Shown here: one piece after another, positions 1-5,201 of the stretch
How the letters are laid out: each line of letters starts with the position of its first letter
Numbering within the stretch: position 1 is the first letter of the stretch
Notes under the pieces: generated by a model
The model's database searches: none
What the model was told of the DNA's origin: nothing
What the model saw: only the letters and a program-made list of their open reading frames with translations
Origin: Spirochaetaceae bacterium
Lineage (GTDB): Bacteria; Spirochaetota; Spirochaetia; DSM-27196; SKKC01
Direction of reading: 5' to 3'
DNA: 6,257 nt
Assembly (NCBI GenBank): GCA_003554375.1
Contig: PWGF01000542.1
Coordinates: 1-6,257, forward strand
Program-made: the position numbers and the translations under genes

Positions 1-23
1 GATGATCGTTTGCAGGCGACCGG

Positions 24-779
24 CTAACGTCCCCGCAACCGGTGTACGGCGATGAGCAACCCGAACCACAGATATACCGGGCCCCGGACAACGCGCCACG
101 GGCGATGAAGCAGCCCCCCAAAACCTGCTATCCCGCGCTTCAGCTGCGAGCGCGCGGGGTTTGGGCGCCGGTCAGCGAAGATCTCAAATACTTCCGGGCT
201 CCATACCGCCATTCCGGGATTGAAAAGCTTCCGGTGAACGAACACCCAAAGGTCACCACGAGCGACTCCGGGACCAACGATCAACAGGTTTGGATGGGCC
301 TTTCGAATGGCGGTGAGAATGTTCCGCTCCATGTTTTCCGGATAGTAACCGCTGTACCGTCCCACCACTCGGATACCGGGGAACGTTGCCTTGATATTGC
401 GCTCTACTGTCTGAAGGGAGGCCTTGTCTCCCCCCAACACGTACACGGAACCGTCGCGGTCCGCGAGAGCGCTCAAAACATGAACCAGAAACTTGTACGG
501 CGTATACCTCCGCACCGCCGGACCGCGCAATACCCGGGCAGCCCGAACGATGCCGGTGCCGACCGGTACAGCAAGCGCTTCCCTCAGACAGCGGCGATAA
601 CGCACGTTCCACCGAGCTCGAATCAGATCCCACGTAGTCACCAACGCAACTTGATGGTACCCTCCGTCGGCTACCATCGCTTGCACCATCTCAGGGATTT
701 GCTCTTTGTCCACGCTGTCCACGGGAACGTCGACTACGTTACGACGCGCTACTCCCGGGACGCCTCCTTGCCTCTCCAC
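24..779 (-). CDS. WecG/TagA/CpsF-family (GT26 fold) protein with degenerate active-site motifs
   Basis: The 251-residue protein has the length and layout of the WecG/TagA/CpsF family, which transfers N-acetylmannosaminuronate or N-acetylmannosamine to lipid-linked sugars at the inner membrane face. Recognisable parts are the VYVLGG strand-loop (residues 112-117), PGIRVVGRYSGYY (134-146), the PNLLIVG strand (163-169), the late RRP (204-206) and a C-terminal basic and hydrophobic segment (about 224-251) suited to membrane docking. The hallmark catalytic positions differ. The usual TxN is TTW (48-50), the usual ADG is PVG (72-74, Asp replaced by Val73), and the usual G-x-PKQE is GVARGD (171-176). 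The fold assignment is fairly safe, but glycosyltransferase activity is doubtful. The GTG start at 779 is chosen because a strong ribosome binding site lies 8 nt upstream. The start overlaps the end of rsmE by 31 nt, implying translational coupling in one operon. Confidence 0.8.
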   Translation of the reverse strand: MERQGGVPGVARRNVVDVPVDSVDKEQIPEMVQAMVADGGYHQVALVTTWDLIRARWNVRYRRCLREALAVPVGTGIVRAARVLRGPAVRRYTPYKFLVHVLSALADRDGSVYVLGGDKASLQTVERNIKATFPGIRVVGRYSGYYPENMERNILTAIRKAHPNLLIVGPGVARGDLWVFVHRKLFNPGMAVWSPEVFEIFADRRPNPARSQLKRGIAGFGGLLHRPWRVVRGPVYLWFGLLIAVHRLRGR

Positions 780-1534
780 GCTTGTCTCTCCCTTGCAACA
801 GCCTGAACCGCGGCGATCGCATAGACTGCCGCAGTATCCGTACGGAGTACCGGAGTTCCAAGATGCACGAGGCCATAACCGGAACGAGCGAGCGTATCGC
901 GCTCTTTCGGAGAGAATCCTCCTTCCGGGCCAATGACCAAGCGCACCGTATTCGGAACGCTGTCAAGGTACTTGTGCAAGGGCATTCCTGCAAGCGGGTC
1001 GGCGTCAAATGCCAGTCCCAACCCCTCGTTCGGCACCGACGGCAACGCGTCCAACGCCTCCACAGCCTGGACGGTCGGGAGCACCGGCGCGCCGCTCTGC
1101 TGGACCGCCTCCGCGGCTATCCGCGCCCATCGGCTCTCCTTCTTCTCTCGATCTCCGTCGCGAAAACGTACGACGCTCCGCTCGCCGGAGACAGCGAATA
1201 CTGCGGCCACGCCGCACTCGGTTGCTTGACGAACGATCGTATCGATTGCTCGGCCCTTGGGCAGGAACTGGACAAGCTCAAGGCGCGCCCCCGCGGGAAC
1301 CTCGGTGGCACACTGAGCCGCCGTGGCATGGTCTCGGCGTATCACGCGCACACGGCACCACGAGGATTCTACCTCGGCGAGGACGCACTCGTAGAGCCGC
1401 CCCGCCGAGTCTATCGCTTCCAAACGGTCCCCCACTCGATGGCGCCGGACCCTGCAGAGGTGGTGAAACCGCCTCCCGCTAAGCGTCAGCTCACCCCTCT
1501 CGTCGGGATCTTCAGGCAACACCAGGCGTTGCAT
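749..1534 (-). CDS. rsmE: 16S rRNA (uracil-1498 N3)-methyltransferase RsmE
   Basis: RsmE methylates N3 of U1498 in 16S rRNA within the 30S subunit, using S-adenosylmethionine. It is a SPOUT (trefoil knot) enzyme. The 261 residues match the family's usual length. An N-terminal PUA-like domain (about 1-75) has the HHLCRVRRHRVGD stretch (24-36), equivalent to the usual H..VLR...Gd. The catalytic domain follows, with LPKGRAIDTIVRQATECGV (91-109), RWARIAAEAVQQSG (135-148), the cofactor-loop motif GPEGGFSPKE (202-211) and the knot motif LGTPVLRTDTAA (225-236, usually LG.RILR.ETA). Two positions deviate mildly: QSGA where QSGR or QCGR is usual, and D233 where Glu is usual. The ATG at 1534 aligns with the normal RsmE N terminus, although GGGAAG abuts it, so the ribosome binding site is poorly spaced. 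It lies 12 nt after the protease gene and overlaps the next gene, indicating a shared transcript. Confidence 0.95.
   Translation of the reverse strand: MQRLVLPEDPDERGELTLSGRRFHHLCRVRRHRVGDRLEAIDSAGRLYECVLAEVESSWCRVRVIRRDHATAAQCATEVPAGARLELVQFLPKGRAIDTIVRQATECGVAAVFAVSGERSVVRFRDGDREKKESRWARIAAEAVQQSGAPVLPTVQAVEALDALPSVPNEGLGLAFDADPLAGMPLHKYLDSVPNTVRLVIGPEGGFSPKERDTLARSGYGLVHLGTPVLRTDTAAVYAIAAVQAVARERQAWRGKEASRE
786..794 (-). promoter_or_regulatory. Ribosome binding site of the WecG/TagA-like gene
   Basis: Read on the minus strand this is AAGGGAGAG, with GGGAG 8 nt before a GTG codon at 777-779. It lies inside the 3' end of rsmE. It decides the GTG start over later methionines such as residue 31, and supports translation following directly from rsmE. 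Confidence 0.65.
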
Positions 1535-1546
1535 CTTCCCGAAAGA

Positions 1547-2968
1547 CTATTCGCCTTTTACCGCGACCTCGCCGTCGCGGATGAGCTGTACGGCCTTCTG
1601 AAGAACCGTATCCCAGTCGAGATCGTAGACTGGCGCCACGTTCTGCCGGCGAAGCCGCTCTTCACGGACAATGCGCCGCATCCACGACTCTCCAAGCTCG
1701 TATTCCTCCCCAAGCTCCGAGACGAACTCGTCGAGCGCCTCCTCTCCCGGATCGCCGTCGTGCCGGTCCAGGAAATCGTCGATGCGGCCACTTCCCATCA
1801 AGTCGGCACGCTCGTTCTCCTCTTCGGTACTCAGGCGCGGCTCTTCCTCTTCGTGATCCGGCACAATTCCGTCTTTGTCGATATAGGTGCCGTCCGGCGT
1901 GTAGTAACGAGAAAGCGTTAAGCGGAAGCCGCCTTCGATGGCGCCGGTACGATGCACCTGCTGGACGCTCCCCTTGCCGAACGTGTTCTCACCTACGACT
2001 ACAGCTCGCCCACTGTCCTGAAGTGCTCCCGCGAGGATCTCGGCTCCACTGGCCGAAGCCCCATTGACGAGGACGACAACGGGAATATCCGAAGGGACAA
2101 CGGTGCTACCGCTGTCGGCATAGTGCTCCTGATCTTCGTGCTCGATGCGGCTGGTTGTACCGACGATGAGCCCCTCGTCCATGAAGAGATTCGCCGCATC
2201 GATTGCCGCACGGAGTAGCCCCCCTGTGTTGCCACGCAGGTCCATGACGAGCCCGCTATATCCCTCGGCCTCGAAACTTGCGACGGCTTCCCGCATGCGC
2301 TCGGCAGTGAAGGGAGTGAAGCTGGATACGCGCATGAAGCCGATTTCGTCTTCGATCATAGCGTCCCGGACGGTGGGCACCTCCACTTCCTCGCGTTCCA
2401 GGGTGAACTCGATACTCTCCGTCCCACGCCGAACCGTGAACGTCACCTCCGTACCTCTGGGACCTCGCAGTCGATTCGCCACGTCTTCGGTGGTGAGACC
2501 CTCAGTCGATTCCCCCTCGACGCTGATGATCTCATCGCCGACGCGCACACCACCACGGAACGCAGGCGTATCCGGGATGGGCTCTACGACCTCGATGAAA
2601 GGCCCCTCTCCATCGCGCTCGCGCCCCTGCGAGATGTACATACCGACTCCGCCGAATTGACCGGAGGTGATATCGGAGAGCCCTTCCATTTCACTTGGAG
2701 AGAGATAAGAGGAGTGTGGATCATCGAGACTCTCGAAGAGCCCCTTCACCGCACCTTGCATGAGCTGCTGAGGGTCTTTCTCGTCGACGAAGTTCTCCTC
2801 CACATACCGGAAAACCTGTTCAAAACTTTCGATTAAGCTTTCGCTGTCGTCGCTCGGCGATTCCGCGAGCACCGTCGGCGACAACAGAAGCCCAAGAACA
2901 CACGCAACAAGGAACGTCGAAACGCCGACCCACAGCAGCCGTTCCGTCCTTCTGTTCATCGGTTTCAT
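1547..2968 (-). CDS. ctp: S41-family C-terminal processing peptidase with PDZ domain
   Basis: This 473-residue exported or membrane-anchored serine protease belongs to the CtpA/CtpB/Prc family, which trims or degrades envelope proteins from their C termini. The order is: a basic N terminus, a hydrophobic segment (11-35) acting as signal or anchor, a helical region with DDPHSSYLS (82-90), a PDZ domain (about 105-183) starting at FGGVGM, and the S41 catalytic core. The core has DLRGNTGG (243-250), VNGASASGAEILAGAL (301-316) with catalytic Ser307, and GENTFGKGSVQQ (326-337) with Lys332 and Gln336. The Ser-Lys spacing of 25 equals that of E. coli Prc and B. subtilis CtpB. An acidic C-terminal region (370-473) ends in a helical tail. 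The ATG at 2968 is preferred because GGAGAGG lies 9 nt upstream and a promoter lies just before it. The frame stays open back to 3238, but those 90 codons would put a signal sequence mid-protein. It is the first gene of a three-gene operon; its role relative to rsmE is unknown. Confidence 0.95.
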   Translation of the reverse strand: MKPMNRRTERLLWVGVSTFLVACVLGLLLSPTVLAESPSDDSESLIESFEQVFRYVEENFVDEKDPQQLMQGAVKGLFESLDDPHSSYLSPSEMEGLSDITSGQFGGVGMYISQGRERDGEGPFIEVVEPIPDTPAFRGGVRVGDEIISVEGESTEGLTTEDVANRLRGPRGTEVTFTVRRGTESIEFTLEREEVEVPTVRDAMIEDEIGFMRVSSFTPFTAERMREAVASFEAEGYSGLVMDLRGNTGGLLRAAIDAANLFMDEGLIVGTTSRIEHEDQEHYADSGSTVVPSDIPVVVLVNGASASGAEILAGALQDSGRAVVVGENTFGKGSVQQVHRTGAIEGGFRLTLSRYYTPDGTYIDKDGIVPDHEEEEPRLSTEEENERADLMGSGRIDDFLDRHDGDPGEEALDEFVSELGEEYELGESWMRRIVREERLRRQNVAPVYDLDWDTVLQKAVQLIRDGEVAVKGE

Positions 2969-2977
2969 ATCAAATAA

Positions 2978-2984
2978 CCTCTCC
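2978..2984 (-). promoter_or_regulatory. Ribosome binding site of the S41 peptidase
   Basis: GGAGAGG on the minus strand ends 9 nt before the ATG at 2966-2968. A second methionine (2957-2959) is 18 nt from the site, so the upstream ATG is favoured. This site rules against the longer open frame as the true gene start. Confidence 0.7.
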
Positions 2985-2991
2985 AGTACAG

Positions 2992-3000
2992 AATATAGCA
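2992..3000 (-). promoter_or_regulatory. Extended -10 promoter of the protease-rsmE-wecG-like operon
   Basis: On the minus strand the bases read TGCTATATT, an extended -10 element: TG, one base, then TATATT, which is five of six to TATAAT. The hexamer 17 nt upstream (TGTGTT, 3015-3020) barely resembles a -35, as is common for extended -10 promoters. Transcription would start near 2984-2987, directly before the ribosome binding site, giving a leader of only about 20 nt. This is a motif match only; no transcript data are available. Confidence 0.5.
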
Positions 3001-3247
3001 AAAGTGATTGAGCGAACACACCCCCGCACTGTTGCTCCGCGCCAAACGAAGTTGGATTAGTACGTTTCACGGCGGCGGCGAAGAGCCACTGAAGCAAGTA
3101 CTTCCCCCTCACCACACCACCGCGAGCTCCCGGCAAGCCTCCAAGTCCGGGCCCCGCCGCCGCGCGTCCGGACACGTTGTCCAACTGAGTTTGCCCTAAC
3201 CGTTTCTCTGACGCTGCACGGCAATCCCAAGATCCCAAGCAGCCGGC

Positions 3248-3276
3248 TTGACCCCATACCGCCGGCGCCGTACACT
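3248..3276 (+). promoter_or_regulatory. Near-consensus sigma-70 promoter of the rightward operon
   Basis: TTGACC (3248-3253, five of six to TTGACA) and TACACT (3271-3276, four of six to TATAAT) are separated by exactly 17 nt. The predicted start, about 7 nt after the -10, is near 3282-3284, only 2-4 nt before the ATG at 3286. The mRNA would therefore be leaderless or nearly so, unless translation starts at the second methionine (3301). This is based on the motif match only. Confidence 0.55.
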
Positions 3277-3285
3277 CGTCGCGAG

Positions 3286-3906
3286 ATGAAATCCGCTCGC
3301 ATGTTCTTTTTCGCAGCGGGATGGGAAGTTGTCCGCTTTGTACTGCTCATACTCATTGTACTCCGCCCGTCTTTGACTGAAGTCAGCTTGCAGTATCATA
3401 CCCAGATTGTGTGGTTCGGCGCGCCACAACTCGCGCTCGCGGCAAGCTTCCTCCTCCTCGGCCGGTTCCCGCTGCGCTATCGAGCGTACGTGCCGGTCTT
3501 GACCCTGGGCAAGCTTCTCGGCACTCTCGCCGGCGCAGCGGCCGTGGTGCCGGCTTGGATGCAGCCCGGTGATGCCACGATGCTGAGGCTGTCCGCCTCG
3601 GCTCTGGTGACCTCGGCAACTCTGGTCCTGGATCTGATTATCCTTACCTATCTTATCTCGTACCGGGCGGAGACCCATGCGTATCGCCTCACCGGCAACG
3701 CAGACTCTTCCGGCAGTCGCTCAGACGCGGCCGCAAAGCCCGCTCATGGAGAGGAGCTTCGGGACACCACCTCAGATTCCACGGCAGCGTTCCCCGCGCC
3801 TGAGAATCCAAAGGAAGAGCGAAGCCCCTCGGCCGCCTCCAACCGGAATTCCGAGCGGAGCACGCCCACCGGATCCGATTCGGAACCGAGGCGTAGGGGG
3901 GAATAG
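3286..3906 (+). CDS. Four-helix membrane protein with disordered C-terminal tail, function unknown
   Basis: I do not recognise this 206-residue protein. Four hydrophobic segments are visible at about residues 7-27, 42-59, 68-92 and 105-125, so it should sit in the inner membrane. The last 80 residues (about 127-206) are hydrophilic and low in complexity, rich in Ser, Pro, Glu, Arg and Asn, and look disordered. With four helices both termini would lie on the same side, probably the cytoplasm, where the tail could contact the ATPase encoded next. The start is uncertain. ATG at 3286 has no leader room behind the predicted promoter. ATG at 3301 (residue 6) has GAGATGA about 11 nt upstream and would leave the first helix intact. 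Its TAG stop directly precedes the ATG of the MinD-like gene in the same frame, which implies tight coupling. It is probably the first gene of the rightward operon. Confidence 0.75.
   Translation: MKSARMFFFAAGWEVVRFVLLILIVLRPSLTEVSLQYHTQIVWFGAPQLALAASFLLLGRFPLRYRAYVPVLTLGKLLGTLAGAAAVVPAWMQPGDATMLRLSASALVTSATLVLDLIILTYLISYRAETHAYRLTGNADSSGSRSDAAAKPAHGEELRDTTSDSTAAFPAPENPKEERSPSAASNRNSERSTPTGSDSEPRRRGE
3895..3901 (+). promoter_or_regulatory. Ribosome binding site of the MinD-like gene
   Basis: AGGGGGG lies 5 nt before the ATG at 3907 and overlaps the final codons of the membrane-protein gene. Its run of six G residues is the longest seen near a gene boundary here. It supports independent initiation of the ATPase rather than stop-codon readthrough as the main route. 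Confidence 0.6.
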
Positions 3907-5052
3907 ATGCGCATCATCCCCATAGCGAGCGGGAAAGGGGGCGTAGGCAAGTCGTTGATTGCTGCCAATCTGGCGATCGCGCTTGCCGAAGCGAATCGCC
4001 GGGTGGTCCTCGGAGACCTGGACCTTGGAGGGTCGAATCTGCATCTCATCCTGGGCGTCAGATCTCCCGGCCGCGGCCTGGGATCGGTGCTCACGAGCGG
4101 GAAGCACAAGTTCGATGAAGCGGTGGTGGAAACAGAGTATCCGGGTTTGCGGTTCATCAGCGGTGACGGCGAGATCCCCGGTCTTGCCAATGTGACGGCC
4201 AACCAGAAACGAAGTCTCATTCACAAACTCACGCATCTGGATACGGACTATCTAGTGTTGGACCTGGGCGCAGGAACGAATTACAACACCCTGGACTTCT
4301 TCCTCACGGCCAGGCACGGCATGGTCGTGACGACGCCGACCCCTACCGCTACCGTGAACGCCTACCTTTTTCTCAAGAACGTGCTCTTTCGAGCTATTAC
4401 GGCGCGGTTGCCGCGCAAGAGCTCGGGCAACTCCTATATCAACTCCTTGCGGAAAGACGGAGAGGCATTGAAGCGAATCTATCTCCCCAATCTGCTGGAG
4501 AAGCTTCAAGAGGTGGATCCGGAGCACTATCCGGAGTGCGCACACGCGGTTCGCAGCCTTCAACCGCGCCTGATTCTTAACCTACTAGAGGATCCCAAGG
4601 ATGCGGAGAAAGCGAACAAGCTTCGGCGCTCCTGCAGAGAGTACTTAGGGCTCGAGCTCGAGCACACCGGGGTAATATATCGGGATGACCTCCAGGACGT
4701 CGCGCTAAGTGCGCGATTGCCCATTATCCGCTACAAGCCTCAGTCCGTCCTTGCTCAGGCAGTCTATCGGATCGCAGACAAGCTGGTACAGTTGGAGAGC
4801 GATGAGGAAGACGATGTGGTCGAGGGAGGAGACCTCGATCAGACGTTTCAGGAGGCCGCTCTGGAGGCGGAGGCGGATTTTTCGGCAAAGCTCGGCTACG
4901 TCGAGGATCTGTTGCACAGCGGCGCGCTATCCACTGGTGACCTTGTCGAGACGATCAAGATGCAGCAAATCGAGATCAACCAACTGAAGAAGGAGAATAA
5001 CCTGATTAAGTCAAAACTCGTTCGAGCTATCCAACAGGGGTTCGTGGAGTAG
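3907..5052 (+). CDS. MinD/ParA-family (FlhG-like) deviant Walker ATPase with C-terminal extension
   Basis: The protein is a 381-residue P-loop ATPase of the MinD/ParA/FlhG group, which dimerise on ATP and position partners at membranes or poles. The deviant Walker A is KGGVGKS (10-16) with signature Lys10 and Lys15. Walker A' is DLDLGGSNLH (37-46) with Asp37 and Asp39. These four sit one position before Lys11, Lys16, Asp38 and Asp40 of E. coli MinD. Walker B is YLVLDLGAG (115-123) with Asp119, followed by VVTTPTPTATVNAY (140-153). A helical insert (about 163-218) precedes the LILN strand (222-225). The core ends near 295. An acidic linker (297-311) and a predicted coiled coil (about 346-378) follow, making it some 80 residues longer than typical FlhG. 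A flagellar or polar placement role is plausible because a FapA gene follows 149 nt downstream, but no flhF gene is visible to support calling it flhG. Confidence 0.9.
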   Translation: MRIIPIASGKGGVGKSLIAANLAIALAEANRRVVLGDLDLGGSNLHLILGVRSPGRGLGSVLTSGKHKFDEAVVETEYPGLRFISGDGEIPGLANVTANQKRSLIHKLTHLDTDYLVLDLGAGTNYNTLDFFLTARHGMVVTTPTPTATVNAYLFLKNVLFRAITARLPRKSSGNSYINSLRKDGEALKRIYLPNLLEKLQEVDPEHYPECAHAVRSLQPRLILNLLEDPKDAEKANKLRRSCREYLGLELEHTGVIYRDDLQDVALSARLPIIRYKPQSVLAQAVYRIADKLVQLESDEEDDVVEGGDLDQTFQEAALEAEADFSAKLGYVEDLLHSGALSTGDLVETIKMQQIEINQLKKENNLIKSKLVRAIQQGFVE

Positions 5053-5201
5053 TGTTGTCGTCGTCGGCCGTACCCACTTACTACTTCGACGAGTGGAGCA
5101 GGCGCAAAGGACGTCAGTCTTGGCGCAGAAGCGCCGGTTGGATAAGCGGCAAACGAGCATGAGCTCGGATGCCTCTTCAGAAAACCCGATCTCGAGCCGC
5201 C
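5053..5201 (+). other. Gap between ATPase and fapA genes with a small hairpin
   Basis: These 149 bases separate two genes that are probably co-transcribed. A short perfect hairpin, GGCGC-AGAA-GCGCC, lies at 5122-5135. No T-run follows it, so it is not an intrinsic terminator, but it could affect mRNA stability or translation of the next gene. A 41-codon frame from GTG 5093 to TGA 5218 crosses the gap and overlaps the start of the next gene. It lacks a good ribosome binding site and is not called. No convincing promoter was found. Confidence 0.45.

Larger units (their letters stand above)
2969..3285. promoter_or_regulatory. Divergent intergenic region between the two operons
   Basis: These 317 bases hold no convincing gene. 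Each end has a promoter: an extended -10 element for the leftward operon (2992-3000) and a -35/-10 pair for the rightward one (3248-3276). The roughly 245 bases between them are GC-rich with no coding-like frame. A weak stem is possible between GTCCGG (3145-3150) and CCGGAC (3168-3173) with a GC-rich 17-nt loop, and AAGTACTT near 3096-3103 is a short palindrome. No tRNA-like, riboswitch-like or terminator-like structure was recognised. A regulator could act on both promoters from here, but no operator can be named. Confidence 0.5.

Noticed and set aside
42..806. Plus-strand open frame of 254 codons
   Set aside because: It is antisense to the WecG/TagA-like gene over nearly its whole length, with no recognisable motif.
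782..1921. Long plus-strand open frame of 379 codons
   Set aside because: It lies opposite rsmE and the protease C terminus, both of which have clear family motifs. Its translation shows no domain and reflects GC-rich antisense openness.
3145..3173. Inverted repeat GTCCGG/CCGGAC considered as an operator or small RNA
   Set aside because: It is six base pairs with a 17-nt GC-rich loop, which is expected by chance in such sequence.
2969..3238. 90-codon upstream extension of the S41 protease frame
   Set aside because: It would bury the signal sequence inside the protein, its composition is not protein-like, and a ribosome binding site and promoter sit just before the ATG at 2968.
4650..4663. 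Perfect 14-base palindrome GCTCGAGCTCGAGC
   Set aside because: It is explained by the Leu-Glu-Leu-Glu codons inside the ATPase gene. A single internal copy gives no support for an operator.
5122..5135. Hairpin considered as an intrinsic terminator
   Set aside because: The stem is only 5 bp and no T-run follows, so it is kept only as a possible mRNA structure.
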